A stretch of DNA of 64,000 nucleotides from Phlebopus portentosus (Eukaryota > Basidiomycota > Agaricomycetes > Boletales > Boletinellaceae): the NCBI GenBank assembly GCA_037892935.1, contig JAYXKI010000008.1, forward strand, positions 1,860,001-1,924,000, given 5' to 3'. Numbering within the stretch: the first letter of the stretch is position 1; each line of letters starts with the position of its first letter. The notes below the pieces were generated by a model. The model was not told where the DNA came from and did not search any database. It saw only the letters and a list, made by a program, of their open reading frames with translations. Positions 11,062 to 24,739 of this stretch are shown here, piece after piece. A program made the position numbers and the translations under genes.

Positions 11062-11891
11062 GAAATAGAAAATGAGTAATTACATTGAAAGGATCTGCTC
11101 AAAAACTCACATCAAGATTGACACAATCAGCAGATCAACAGGATCAGCATTTCAAACATGACTAGTAACAGGCCAGCAATCACTAGAGCCAAACTACTAT
11201 TTATGTGACTAAGGCAATAGTCATGGGCATCAATGGCAATATATAGATGCCTATTGACACTGTTGACCAGCAATTACCACTGCTAACTTATTACTACTGG
11301 CCGTCACCTTAACACTGCTGACCAAGCACCTGATCTGACCTGATCAAAAGAAGTCAAGAAGCAATCAAACTACTAGAAGCTCAAGAAGCCTAGAATGCAA
11401 CTACCAAAGCCTAATACCTAACGACTAAAGTCTAAAAGCTAATTTGAGCCCAATAGAGACATCACTGACATTCCAACACTGTCAGACTTATACCTGAGTG
11501 TACATGGTCCTTTATGATATATACTTTATAGTATGCTATGCTATAAGCGAAATAAGTGACTGCCAGATTGAAGTCCAATGTTACACGCAAGAAGCATTAC
11601 ATGCCAATCTACCAAATCTGATAGTACCCAAGTGACATAAGGAACTCATTGTTACAACTTGAACCCCTTGAGCTGCAGACCTGATAACTTGGAGGATACT
11701 AGGATAGTACAAGCCAGAGCTGCACCATCCATGCCCAGCTTCTACAGTACAAGCAAACCTTTATTTACCAAGAAATGCAAACTAGGACACCAAGCAACTA
11801 CAACTGGTACTCTAACAAAAGATATAGCATTATATTCATGACATTCAACTTCCAGGCAAAGCATGGCTAGTCACTTAAAAATAACTGCATC
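11062..11891. other. AT-rich stretch without recognised genes
   Basis: No frame longer than about 60 codons, no clear LTR ends and no coding similarity recognised. The last five bases (gcatc, 11,887-11,891) are the left target duplication of element E. Confidence 0.6.
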
Positions 11892-11971
11892 TGTTAGGCG
11901 GACAACTCAGGGACTGAGCTAAGGCAGGCCAATATAACAACAAATAAGTGTAAATAAGTTAAACCTAGATA

Positions 11972-13570
11972 CACTGGTGGACAAAAGTCTTTGGACACTG
12001 ATTGAATTCATGAAAATAGAGTTTTATACAAAGAGCTTGAGAATGTATGGCTCACCTGAACACTACAGAATAGGGTACATAGTGTAAAGTTTGTGTATAC
12101 AAAAAATTGAGAGTGTTTGAGCTTTTTTGCTGGGGTCACGCATTTTATAAGGTGGTGACATGTCACACATATCATATACATGCAAGGTGCATTCCAACTT
12201 TCCCACCTCATCGTCGCACAACCATCCAGCCCCGACTCACTAGACTCTATCTGTTGTTTACAATGTCTGGTCTCTACACAACACCAACAACCCGGGCACA
12301 CATCTGACAGTGCAGGCAGGATGGGCAGAGTATTAGCTCAATTGCTTAGAACTTTGGTGTTTCACATTAAACTGTCTATAATGTACTTAAGAAGCGCAGT
12401 GAGGGCAAGACCTTCTACTATACCAGCCCAAAGCAAGGCCGCCCACATGCATTGTCACCACAAACAGCTTGCCGAATTGTCAGGGGAGTCAAAAGTGGTG
12501 AGTTTCATGATGCAGCTGATGCGCAGCGTCAAGTTGCTCCTTTGGTTTCCACATGCACTATTCGACAAGAGCTTCACCAGGCTAGTCTGCAAGCTTATGT
12601 TTGGCCAACTGTTCCACTGCTCTCCAAGTCAGATGTCAAAAAGTGTTATGCATGGAGCTGTGCACATCGAGATGTCTCAGTTGAAAAGTGAAAAGCCGTC
12701 ATCTTCAGTGATGAATCAAAATTCAACCAAATTAGTTCAGATGGGCATTGATACTTCTGGTGTGAGAAGGGGAGGGCTACAAGGATTGGGAGGGACCCTA
12801 GGTTCTTGAAGAAGAGGCTGCAGGGAGGTGGAGGGAGCATTATAGTCTGGGGATGTATTACATCATTTGGTGTTGGCTGACTTTTTTGCATCACCGGTCA
12901 TCTCACTGCAAAGATATATGTCAAAATACTTCAGGACTGTCTCCTTCAGACCCTAAGGGACTATGGCCTTCATCCTCAGGATGTCATCTTTCAGCATGAC
13001 CACTCTCTGATTCACAAAGCAAAAATCACGACTGCATGGCTCAAGCAAAATAACATTAAAATGCAGGATTGGGCTCCAAAGAATTGCGATATCAACATCA
13101 TCAAAAATGTCTGGGACTATTTAGATGACAGGCTATGTGAATGCCCCTTTCCACTACATAATCTTGATGAATTGTGGGAGGTGCTGCAGGAGGAGTGGTA
13201 CAAGATTTCAAAGTCATATATTGATAAATTGTACAATTCTATTCCTGAAAGGGTGGAGGAAGTGATAGAGATGAAGGGAGGCAATACAACCTACTAGATT
13301 ATTATTCCTCAATCTTGATATAGTTGAGTACAGAAAGAATTTTTATGAAAATGACCACTTGATGTGATCTATTATTTTGTGGATCTTTGAAGCAAATTTC
13401 TCATAACATTATCAAAACTGCATAGTTTATTCTTGGAATTTGTGTGTACATTATTTGGACCAAACAGTCGGTATTGCCTTTTAACACACACAGAAATGAT
13501 AAGGTATTGATGAGATCTAGAGCAAGTTTTTCAAAATTTATATGTGTCTAAAGACTTTTGTCTGCCAGTA
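11972..13570 (+). mobile_element. Tc1-like DNA transposon in the LTR of E
   Basis: 1599 bp with terminal inverted repeats of about 27 bp (CACTGGTGGACAAAAGTCTT... and its near reverse complement ending GACTTTTGTCTGCCAGTA), flanked by TA on both sides (11,970-11,971 and 13,571-13,572). TA duplication and the encoded DD34E transposase define the Tc1 group of the Tc1/mariner superfamily. Inactive. Confidence 0.88.
12300..13297 (+). pseudogene. Tc1-like transposase, degenerate
   Basis: Recognisable in order: an HTH region (SISSIA.NFGVSH), GRPHALSP, then FSDESKF with the first catalytic D, a WGCI segment, FQHDHSLIHKA with the second D, and WAPKNCDINIIKNVWDYLDD. The residue 35 positions after the second D should be E but is K (AAA), a G-to-A change. 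Three or more stops also occur (for example the TGA at 12,688-12,690). The last intact frame, 13,061-13,297, covers the C-terminus. Confidence 0.85.
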
Positions 13571-13865
13571 TATGTCGCTCAGATCAAGACAGCTAAGACA
13601 AGGCTTAAGTCCAGACCATCAAACACTATGTTGAAGTGAAGGTAAGTAGAGTTCAATAGACTATTAGTACAAGAGTAGATACCTATGTTGAAGTGAAGGT
13701 AAGTAGAATAGAAAGACAAGGAACAAAAGAGTCAAACTATCTACTTATATAGACTTCAAGCATGTGAAAGGTCTACTCTAATAAGAAGTCACATGTTAAG
13801 GAGTGGAGTGATTAGTGAGCATTGTGGAAAATGATGGAAGGTTTCGGCAAATGGATGAATAATCA

Positions 13866-14226
13866 TGTAAGGACTCGAACATTTTCCTTTTCTTTTCTTA
13901 TGTCATCATTCATTTTAATATTCTTTTCTTTTTCTTTTATTTTTCTTATGCGCTTATTCATCCATCTGCCAGAACATTCCACAACATTCTATTATGCTCA
14001 CTAATCATCCCATCCCTTTATCATGTGACTTTCCATTAGAGTAGACCTTTCCCATGCTCGAAGTCTATATAAGTAGATAGTTTGACTCCTTCATTTCCTT
14101 GTCTTTCTATTCTACTTACCTTCACTTCGACTTAGCGTGCATAAGCTTGACAACTCGCATTAGCCAGTTGTTAGTTGTTGTGTTGGCCACCTCGAGATTG
14201 ACGCTCATTAGTCTCGCCACCTAACA
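13866..14226 (+). repeat. 5' LTR of element C (361 bp, short form)
   Basis: TGTAAGGACT ... CACCTAACA. TATATAAG is present near 14,067. The 3' half (gcgtgcataagcttgacaac...) is the subfamily 2 type. The PBS AATAGAAAGAC follows one base after the LTR, as in the other copies. Confidence 0.92.
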
Positions 14227-14623
14227 TAATAGAAAGACCTACTCTCGGACCTATGGTTTAACTACTTGTTTGTCGCTACTCCATGCAGGAGACACATCGA
14301 CAGCCAATGACCACACCCATCCTAGATTTATCCGAGCAACCCCTATCTTACCCATCAAGGTCTGATTGACTTTAACATATTCTGATAGTTTCTGAAACAA
14401 TCAATCAGTCCTCCAATCATAGTGCTCCGAATCACTCTTCTATGGAACTCGCATCAGATGTTCTCTTGGGTGACTCACAGAGTCTAATCGTTATCAAGCA
14501 TCTCATTCATCATCTACCTCAGGGCCTTCTGGCTAGTCATCAATTTCAAAGACGAGCCGATTATCCAAAGTTGGTCCCATCCGAACACCATCCCAATCCC
14601 TGTTCCACCCCCAGCCTATCAAG

Positions 14624-16067
14624 GTGGATCTAACTGACGATCAGTGGGTGGCTCTCCTGACAAACACTAGGTGGAGCACGTCGTGAGGACATTATATCGT
14701 CAAGTCGGGCAATCAAACCTTCATTGCTTGGTAGGATGAAACTGTGAAGAAGTAGTACTCCAACAGGGGAGAAAAGTCCCAATATTGGAGAGCAAAACAA
14801 GAGGGCGACATAGACAATCCTGCACCCCCTACCCCTACACGATCAATGGCTCCATTACCAGGGCCATCAACATCAACAGGCCAGACATCAGCTCCACCCA
14901 TAGCACCCTTGTTGTCTTTCACTGAACTACAAGAGCCTGCTCCACTCATACCAACAGATGAAGACAAGGAAGATGAAGAAGAAGAGCAAGAGATGTCACT
15001 GTTGAAGGAATCTATAATGGACCTCGCAACAGTGATCGCACTAGTGCTCCAGGCAGCGGGCAAAGGCACAAACCAAGAATTGAGAGCATCAAAGAAGGTC
15101 CATGTCACCAAGCCCTAAGACTTCGATGGTGAGCACAGTTATGTCGACTTCAAATAAGAGCTTCACCTATACGTCTATGCATCGGAGTCAGAGTTTAGGA
15201 TGAGCAAAGCGAAGATTATGTTCACTCTATCGTATATGAAGAGCAGTGCTGCTGCGAGCTGGGCAGAGAGCTACACAAGTGGCGCAATTGACAAACATGG
15301 TAGGATAGCATTCAAGGACACTTGGGATGCTTTCCTAAAGAAGCTCAATACCTCGTTCGATGACCCGGCCCATTCTCAGAAAGCTTTCGAACGACTTGAC
15401 GCGATGTATCAGGGTGATCTCAATGTGGACAAATTCTTTAACAAGTTTGACATTTGTCAAGTAGATGCTGGACTGGCTACAGAAGCTCATGACAAATGGC
15501 TGATGAGTCATTTGAAATGAGCACTAAACCCAAAAGTAGTTGAAGGTATCATGCACTTACCCAATGAACCAACGACGTATGAAAAATTTAAGAAGGCCGC
15601 AGTAAAGGTCGACAGGGTCGAGCACCAGATCAGGGATCTGATGGCCAAACATAGGAGGAAGATGATCAGCTCGACGATGATGAAACCAGCACTGCCACCA
15701 CTGAAACGCCCAGTGCCACCTCAACAAGCTACTCGTCCTTTCATCCCTCCCGCCCAAGATCATCATGATGCAACTGGAGTAACGTACGGAGGTCTAGGTC
15801 AGCCGATGGACGTGATGATGAACCAGGCATGTCGTACACGCACTTGCTATAAGTGTGGTCAAGTGGGCCACCACATCTGGGAATGCCTGCGAGGTCATGA
15901 AGCAATACGTGCAATCATTGTGGTGTTCATTTCAGAAGACAGGGAAGCTCATCGAAGAGCTTGGCCAAGCAAAGGAATCTTCCTTCAGCAATGTCGACAT
16001 GCGAGCAGTGCCAACTGAGCTGGAAGAACTCGTAGAAGGTGAGGGTTTTCTGGAAGACCAGGCATGA
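14624..16067 (+). pseudogene. gag of element C
   Basis: Subfamily 2 gag. It shares protein sequence with D-gag from the N-terminal W-S-T-S and N-Q-T-F...W motifs through the acidic tract, capsid-like region and CCHC knuckle (CYKCGQVGHHIWEC). Stops arise from CGA to TGA and TGG to TAG or TGA. A 2-nt deletion near 15,950 (compare G near 18,745) shifts the frame before the C-terminus. GGGTTTT and the GACCAG...CTGGTC stem of the frameshift signal are intact. Confidence 0.87.
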
Positions 16068-16081
16068 ACATCGGAACAACT

Positions 16082-16610
16082 GGTCGGTCTCCTAAGGGAC
16101 TCTTTTCGTTGGACTCATTAAAATATAATCATCCTGTTGTACAATATCAAGATGTGAATATCAGTGACGGTTTCACCCTTTGAAAGATCCTTACCGATGT
16201 ACTGTCAGATGAATCTGAAGATGACAATGATGACTTTGAAGTCTATGAAGATTTATTTGTCAGAAGAGCAGATGCGCAAGCAGGCAAATTGAGAGAGGAA
16301 GAGCGGATTCAAACTGCTGTAAAAAATGAGGTTGTGGCGGAAGAACCTTACCGTGAGAACGTTGTTGCTCAGACGAACAATACCAAAATGGTGTGGGATG
16401 TGGTTGGCAGGCACGCAGCTGAGGTATGGCGCAAGGGTATAGTGGATGCAGATCAATTCGTCTGGAGGGCGGGGGAAAAGAGTTGGATGCCTTTGTTAGC
16501 ATTGTACATCTGAAGGTAGTGGGCGATGATGAAGTAGACTTGTCGAACCCTCTACTTGAAGAGGAAAACTTCATTGATGCTCATGCACTAATTGACTCAG
16601 GATGCACAGG
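16082..16610 (+). pseudogene. pol of element C, 5' part
   Basis: Covers the acidic pol N-terminus and the start of the protease, ending at the active-site region D-S-G-C-T (about 16,591-16,605) where element G is inserted. A TGA lies at about 16,180 and frames shift near 16,480. Reading resumes at 31,379. Confidence 0.87.
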
Positions 16611-17030
16611 TGTAAGGACTCGAACATTTTCCTTTTCTTTTCTTATATCATCATTTATTTTAATATTCTTTTTCCTTTTCTTTTATTTTTCTTATGCGCT
16701 TATTCATCCATTTGCCGGAACATTCCACAATGTTCTATCACGCTCACTAATCATCCCATTCCTTTGTCATGTGACTTCCCATTAGAGTAGACCTTTTCTG
16801 TGCTCGAAGTCTATATAAGTAGATAGTTTGACTCATTTATTTCCTTGTCTTTCTATTCTACTTACCTTCACTGCAACATAGGTATCTACTCTTGTATTAT
16901 TAGTTTACTGAATTCTACTTACCTTCACTGCGACATAGCGTGCATATAGCCCGGCAACTCACGTTAGCCAGTTGTTAGTTGTTGTGTTGGCCGCCTTGAG
17001 ATTGACGCCCATTAGTCTCGCCGCCTAACA
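16611..17030 (+). repeat. 5' LTR of element G (420 bp, long form)
   Basis: TGTAAGGACT ... CCGCCTAACA with the 57-bp GTATCT...CATAG segment, otherwise of subfamily 2 type like C. The PBS AATAGAAAGAC follows after one base. Confidence 0.92.
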
Positions 17031-17427
17031 TAATAGAAAGACCTACTCTCAGACCTGTGGTTTAACCACTCGTTCATCGCTACTCTATGCAGGAGACACA
17101 TCGACGGTCTGTGACCGTGCCCATCCTGGATTTATCCGAGCAACCCCTATCTTGCCCATCAAGGTCCGATTGACTTTGACATGTCCTGATAGTTCTTAAA
17201 ACAACCAATCAATCCTCCAATCGTGGCACTCTGAATCACTCTTCTGTGGAACTTGCATCAGATGTTCTCTTGGGTGACTCACAGAGTCCAATTGTCATCA
17301 AGCATCTCATTCATCATTTACCTCAGTGCCTTCCGACTAGTCATCAATTTCAAAGATGAGCCAGTCATCCAAAGTCGGTCCCGTCTGAACACCATCCCGA
17401 TCCCTGTTCCACCCCTGGCCTATCAAG

Positions 17428-18869
17428 GTAGATCTAACTGACGATCAGCAGGTGGCTCTCCTGACAAACACTAGGTGGAGCACATCGCAAGGACAGTATA
17501 TCGTCAAATCGGGCAATCAAACCTTCGTTGCTTGGTGGGACAAGACTGCGAAGAAGTGGTACTCTACCAGAGGGGACAAGTCCCAATATTGGAGAGCAAA
17601 ACAAGAGGGCAACGTAGATGATCCTGCACCCCTACCCCCACATGATCAACGGCTCCATTACCAGGGCCATCAACATCGACAGGCCAGATGTCAGCTCCAC
17701 CCATAGCACCTTTGTTGTCTTTCACTAAACCATGAGAGCCTGCTCCACTCATACCAACAGACAAAGAAGAAGAGGATGAAGAAGAAGAGCAAGAGATGTC
17801 ACTGTCAAAAGAATCGATAATGGACCTCGCTATGGTGATCGCGCTAGCACTCTAGGCAGCAGATGAAGGCATGGGCTAAGGATCAAAGTCGAACAAGGTT
17901 CATGTTGCCAAGCCCCGAGACTTCAATGGTGAGCACAGATATGTCGACTTCAAACAAGAGCTGTGCCTGTACATTTATGCATCGGAGTCAGAGTTTAGGA
18001 TGAGCAAGGCAAAGATCATGTTCGCTCTGTCGTATATGAAGAGTGGTGCTTCTGCAAGCTGGGCAGAAAGTTACACGAGCAGTGCAATTGATGAACATGG
18101 TAGGATAGCATTCAAGGACACTTGGGACACTTTCCTAAAGAAGCTCGATACCTTGTTCGACGACCCAGCCCATTCTCAGAAAGCATTCAAATGACTCGAT
18201 GTGATGTATCAGGGCGATCTTAATGTGGACGAATTCTTCAACAAGTTTGACATTTGTCGAGTAGACACGGGACTGGCTACGGAGGCTCATGACAAATGGC
18301 TGATGAGTCACCTCAAGAGGGCTCTGAACCCAAAGGTGGTCGAAGGTATCATACGCCTACCTAACGAGCCAACGACGTATGAAGAATTCAAGAAGGCTGC
18401 AGTCAAGGTTGACAGGGTCGAGCACCAGATCAGAGATCTGATAGCTGAATGTAGAAGGAAGACGATCAGCTCAACGGTGATGAAACCAGCGCTGCCACCA
18501 CTAAAGTGCCTGGCGCCACCCCAACAAGCGACTCGTCCTTTTGCTCTACCCACCCAGGATCATCGTGACACTACTGGAGTAATGTACGGAGGTCTAGGAC
18601 AGCCGATGGATGTAATGATGAACCAGGCATGTAGTACGCATGCTTGCTATAAGTGTGGTCAAGTGGGCCACTACATCCGGGAATGCTCGTGAGGTCATGA
18701 AGCGATACATGCAATCATTGCGGCGTTCATTCCAGAAGACAGGGAAGTGCTCCTCGAAGAGCTTGGCCAAGCAAAGGAATCTTCCTTCAGTGAGGTCGAC
18801 ATGCAAGCGGTGCCAACTGAGCTGGAAGAACTCGTAGAAGGCGAGGGTTTTCCAGAGGACCAGGCGTAG
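17428..18869 (+). pseudogene. gag of element G
   Basis: Same architecture as the other gags. The codon matching the GTG at the start of D-gag is GTA here. Stops are scattered (TAG near 17,853, TGA at 18,192-18,194, TGA at 18,690-18,692). CCHC knuckle near 18,646-18,687. The frameshift heptamer GGGTTTT is kept at 18,845-18,851. Confidence 0.87.
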
Positions 18870-18883
18870 ATGTCGGAATGACT

Positions 18884-21800
18884 AGTCAATTATCTAAAGG
18901 ACTCTTTTCGTCGGATTCATTAAAATATAATCATCCTGTTGTACAATATCAAGATGTGAATATCAGTGACAGTTTTACCCTTCAAAAACTCCTTACCGAC
19001 ATAATACCTGATGAACCTGAAGTGGACAACGATGACTTCAACGTCTACACAGGTTTGTTGGTTAGAGAAGTGAATGTGCGAGCAGGCGATTCAAATGAGC
19101 TTTGTGTGGAAGAGCGGAATCAAACTGCTATAAAAAATGAGGTTGTGGCAGAAGCACCTTACCGCAAGAATGTTGTTGCTCAGGCGAACGTTACTGAAGC
19201 AGTGTGAGATGTGGTAGGCAGACGTGCAGCTGAGGTATGGCGCGAGGGAATTGTGGATGCAGATTAGTTCATTCGGCGGGCGGGAGGAAAAGAGCTGGAC
19301 ACATTTGTTAGCATCGTACATCCAAAAGTAGCAGGTGATGACAAAGTAGACTTGTCAAACCCTCTACTTGAAGAGGAAAACTTCATTGATGCTCATGCAC
19401 TGATCGACTCAGGATGCACGGGTTCATGTATCGATGAAGGTTTTGTCAAACAGTACGGCTTCCCCACTCAAAGGTACATTCAGCCTAGACCAGTCTTTAA
19501 TGCTGACGGAACAAGCAACGAGGCTGGATTGATCAAGGAATATGTAGTCATACAAATGTTCTTTGGGAAACATGAGGAGGAGATTTGACTGGCGGTGACA
19601 TCCTTAGTGTCGAGCAACATCTTCCTCGGACATGACTGGTTGACAAAGCACAATCCTGAGATTGATTGAAGATCAGGAACAGTCAAGTTCACATGTTGCC
19701 CTGACGAATGTGAGTTGTCACTATCGAGCGAGGAGATAGATGAAGAGTTTGTGAGGAGTGTGCAGATGAAGGAGGCAGTGAAGTGGCCACCTTACCTGGA
19801 AGAGTATGCGGACATCTTTAGCGAAGAATCATTCGAACGACTACCAAACCATCAAATGTGGGACCATGCTATCGACTTGAGACCAGATTTTAAGCCCAGC
19901 GATTGCAAGGTTTATCCATTGTCGCCAAAAGAACAAGAGGTGATAAAGGAGTTCATTGAAGAGAACCTAGCATCAGGATACATTCGACAGTCAAAATCCC
20001 TGATGGCGTCGCCATTCTTCTTTATCAAGAAAGAGGATGGGAGCTTATGAGCAATCCAAGACTATCGAAAGCTCAATGAAGGGACGGTCAAGAACAAGTA
20101 CCCGTTGCCGCTGATAAATGAACTCATAGATAAGGTCAAGGATGTGAAGTACATCACAAAGCTCGATGTTTGCTGGGGATACTATAACATTCGGATCCAT
20201 GAGGGCAATGAATGGAAGGCAGCATTCAGGACAAACTTAGGCTTATTCGAACCAACGGTCATGTTCTTTGGATTATGCAATGTGCCAGTGACGTTCCAAG
20301 GATTTATGAATGATATCTTTCGAGAACTGATTCATGAGGGTATCGTCATCATTTACCTCGATGACATCCTCATTTTCTCGAACAATATGGAGGAACATCG
20401 TGAGCGCACTAAATGAGTTTTCGAGATCCTTCATCAAAATGGACTTTTCCTGAAGCCACAGAAATGTGAGTTCGAGGTCAACACAGTTAAGTATCTTGGA
20501 CACATCATCGGTAACGGCGAGGTTCAAATGGATCCGAAGAAGACAATGGCGGTGCAGGACTAGCTGATCCCATGAAATGTTCACGAACTGCAACAATTCC
20601 TGGGACTAGGGAATTGGTTGCGACGTTTCGTAAAGGATTATAGTTCTGTCATCAAACTGCTGACGACGCTGATGGGTAAGGTGGAATGGAAGTGGGGCGA
20701 GGAGGAACAGCAAGTGTTTGAAGAGTTGAAGAGTTAGTTGAGTAGTCCCCTGGTCCTAGCTATACCGAACAATAAGGACCCTTTCTGAGTCAAGGCAGAT
20801 GCATCAGACTTCATGTCTGGAGGAGTACTTCTCCAGAAACAAGATGGCAAGTGGAAGGTAATAGCCTATCAATCATCAACTTTCTTGGAGGCCAAATGAA
20901 ACTATGAGATCTATGATAAAGAAATGCTCGCAATCATCCAAGCTCTCAAGGAATGGCAACAATACCTCCAAGGAGCCAAGGAACCCTTCAAAGTGTGGAC
21001 CGATCATGCAAACTTGACGTATTTCCGATCACCACAGAAATTGAACCATCGACAAGCTCATTGGCGGCTCAATTTAGCTGAGTTTGACTTCACGCTGGTG
21101 CACAAACTGGGGAAGACGTTAGGAAAGGCTGACATATTGTCGCGTCGAGCCGACTACAACAAGGGCAAATGAGACAATGAAGATGTCACATTCATCAAGG
21201 ATGAATGGTTGGTCAGAGGAACAGTGGAGACATCAAGAGATGTGCTGATCGAGAAGATTCAAAAGGCACAGGTGGAATTGGGTGAGGAAGAGAGACCAGC
21301 AAACTTAGTGTTTGTGGACAGGTTGTGGAAGAAAGAAGTAACGGTTAAGCACTCAATGATGAAGACTAAGGAATTTCAAAACATTTTTGTACCAACAAGC
21401 ATGAGGGAGGAAGTGATGAGGGAGTGCCATGATTCAACATTGGCAGGCCACCCAGGAGCAAACAAGACGGTTGCGCTGGCAAACAGAAGTTTCTGGTGGC
21501 CCAACATGTACGTCAATGTCAGGAGCTACATGCGAGGATGTGATTGTTGTCAGCAAACGAAGGCCCTCAGGACAACAAGGGCAAATGTTTTGCACCCTAA
21601 CGAGGTGCTGGAGGCGCTATGGCAAGTTGTCACAGTTGACCTGATCAGAGAGTTACTGGAGTCAAATGGATTTAATGTGATTTGTGTGATAGTTGATCGT
21701 TTCAGCAAACAAATCCATGCAATACCAATGACAATGAAATTGATGGCAGAAGAAATGGCCAGGATTTACAGGGACCATGTCTTCCGGTTGCATGGCTTAC

Positions 21801-24338
21801 CTCGAAAGATCATCCACAATCGAGGGGTACAGTTTGATGTGAAGATGATGAGAGAGTTGTACAAACTCCTTCACATTGAAGGCAATCCGTCAACTGCGTA
21901 TCACCCTCAGATGGACAGACAGATGGAACGAGTTAACCAAGAACTCGAACAGTACCTTCGACTATATGTCAACCATTGACAATCGAACTGGGCAGACTGG
22001 TTAGCTCTTGCAGAGTTTGCGCACAACAATTGTGAACATTCAGCGACCAAACTATCACCCTTCTTCGTCAACTTGGGACAACACCCTTTGGACTTTACGA
22101 GCATTGGAACAACATCATCCAATCTATCAGCAGAAGAGTTTGCCAAACATGTCAAGGGAGTACACGAGCTCGCTCAAGCCAATTTGACCCAGGCTAATGA
22201 TGACATGAAGTGCTTTTATGATCACCATGCTGGAAAGTCAGTAGTCTATGAGACAGGACAAAAGGTCTTCTTAGATGGTCAAAACATTAAGATGATCCGG
22301 CTGACGAAGAAGATGGACAACAAATGGTTTGGCCCGTTTGAAGTTGTAGAAAAGGTGGGCGCGAGCGCATATAGGCTAAAGATCCCAAAGACATGGAAAC
22401 ACGTTGAAACTCCTGTGGACGTTCTGATGCTGGATAGGGAGTGTATAGTTCGAGGGGCTGCCCTAGAATACCTTCAAGTGGTCAGCAGAGAATTACACCT
22501 GGGCTAAGGGCACGAAGGAATGGAGGGAAATAGGGATATACAATGGAAGGGCTTGAGGGATGTGAGGGAAGTGCTCGAGGAAGAATTCTGAGGGTGAACT
22601 TCTTCCGAGATCGACGGTGGCGGTGCGAAGGCTAAATCAACTCTCCGGCTCAGCTGCGAGCTCTGGACTAAAGCCGACTAACCTAAGGCACAAGAACTAA
22701 ACTAACTAAGCTACGCTAGTCAAACCACCAACCCGAACGTGACTAATCGACTGTGCTAACACACTGGTAAGCGACTGCAGCCGATCTCACTCATAGTCTA
22801 AAGTGTCAGAACGCGGCGTAATGATTCAAAATGCGATACAATGGACGAAGGACAATTGCTGAGTGTGTCAAAATGTGATGCGAGGGATGGAGGTGCAAAA
22901 CGATGATGGAAGGGGACTGAGAGAATCGAAGGATATGTGTGGGACAATGGAACCGACCGTATCTGATTGAAACGGTGCGGAATAGCACCGGGCTAGACTT
23001 GAGGAAGCAGAGAGTGGAATGTCAAGAGGAAAGGGGTGATATGGTGTCCTTTCCCGATGACAATGGAGAGGAGAAGGTGTTGCGAGACTAAATGTGAGCG
23101 GCACGCAGAGTAACTGGGTTACGAGCGAAACTGGGTGAAACTATTTGGAACACGTAAGGAGGTTTTGGTTCGGGTGAGAGAAGTAAGAGAAGCCTTTGTA
23201 TGATCACAGCGAACTATACAAATGTACGAATGGCTCTGCTACGAAGAGAGATCACTGATCGACTGTACAGAACACGAAATATCATATATTAGACTATAGA
23301 GACGAGAGAGTCCACTACGAACAAGTAGACTAGAGGTCGAGGGACTTTGAGATGATGTGAGAACTGCCTAGCTAAGCTGCAACTCAGCTCTGACTAAGCT
23401 GTCCCTCTACTATAAGAGTCGTGCTATATTTATACTAAACGTCCAAGACTGAGCCTCCCATTGGTCAGAGAACATATGTCATAAAGAAAACGGAATGCAT
23501 ATCACTATCTACAAAGGAGAGGAGCGCATATGAATGGTTTAAGAGACACATAAGTCAAAAGAAACAATACTGAGCATGTCTGGAATGAGAGCATAATGGA
23601 TTAAAGGGGACGCATATAGAAAGGTCAGAATATGAATGAAACCTTCGGAACTGGATTTCTTTGAGCGGAATGAAGCGAAACTCGGGGAAACGACTTGGAA
23701 GGGCTCTGGCTAGCCTGACAAAGTAAGTCTGCAATGTTTGACAAAGGAGAGGGACTGAGGACGAGGTTGCAGGGTCAAATCTCTTTGTCTGGAATGCGGA
23801 TCCGAGATCCGGAGACTTGTGATCGACGCGTGCAAACTTGATGCCGTGATTCTCCCATCTTGATAGCCGATCAAAGAATGGTGCACGTGCCATCTGGACT
23901 ATGGCGTTCTTGCTAAGTCCACTCATTCGAGCAAAACCAGTTGAAACCAAGCGAAACCAGTCGGAACACTGCAGAACTGGTCGTAACGGACTGTGTACGA
24001 TCCCAAGCTTCAGACTTACTCTTCAACGTTCATCCTGTCTTTAACGAGATCCTGCTCAAGCCGGCCGTTCAACCATCTTTTGAATCACAGAAGCGACCAC
24101 GCCCACCCCCACCCATAATCATCGATGAACACGAGGAATATGAAGTTGAAGAGATACTCGACTCATGACTACATCAAGGCAAACTTCAATTTCTGGTCAA
24201 GTGGGTTGGATACGAAGAAGTGACTTGGCAGCCGGACTCAGACATTAACACAAATGCACAGGAGGTAATTCAAGAGTTTTATCGAAAACACCCTGGAGCC
24301 CCACGAAAGTTAATAATACCTCAACAAAGCATGCAAGC
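18884..24338 (+). pseudogene. pol of element G, main part
   Basis: Protease DSGCTGSC near 19,410. RT with an intact YLDD near 20,354. RNase H, then an integrase with a longer insertion after RNase H than D has (about 21,280-21,370), HHCC zinc site and D-D-E. The GPF/Y module is cut at 22,404 by a solo LTR; coding resumes at 24,026 with the chromodomain and stops at element D. Many stops. The last 75 bases of pol and the polypurine tract lie at 30,884-30,958 on the far side of D. Confidence 0.88.
22405..24025 (-). repeat. Large solo LTR (1.62 kb) inserted in pol of G
   Basis: The GPF/Y coding text breaks after acacgt and resumes after acgt, giving a TSD of acgt (or acgtt) and element ends TGAA...TTCA. 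On the minus strand a CCAAT box (ccattgg at 23,458-23,464 on plus) precedes TATAAATATAG (23,424-23,434), as in an LTR promoter. No long frame is seen. Unlike the surrounding element it keeps many CpG sites, so it is recent or was never exposed to the decay. A non-autonomous element is the alternative. Confidence 0.6.
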
Positions 24339-24739
24339 TGTTAGGCGGACGGCTCAAGGACTGAGTCGAGGCAGGCCAACACAACAACAAACAAGCGCGA
24401 ATGAGATAATCCCAAACACGTCGCTCAGGTCAAGACAGCTAAGACGAGGCTTAAGTCCAGACCGTCGAACGCTAGGTCGCAGTGAAGGTAAGTAGAATAG
24501 AAAGACAAGGAACGAAAGAGTCAAACTATCTACTTATATAGACTTTGGGCGCGGGAAAGGTCTACCCTAATGGGAAGTCACATGACAAGGAATGGGATGA
24601 TTAGTGAGCGTGATAGAACATTGTGGAATGTTCCGGCAAAAGGATGAATAAGCGCATAAGAAAAATAAAAGAAAAGGAAAAGAATATTAAAATAAATGAT
24701 GACGTCAGAAAAGAAAAGGAAAATGTTCGAGTCCTTACA
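24339..24739 (-). repeat. 3' LTR of element D (401 bp)
   Basis: On the minus strand TGTAAGGACT ... CCGCCTAACA. Identical by eye to the 5' LTR at 30,483-30,883. Short form, without the 57-bp segment. Confidence 0.95.
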
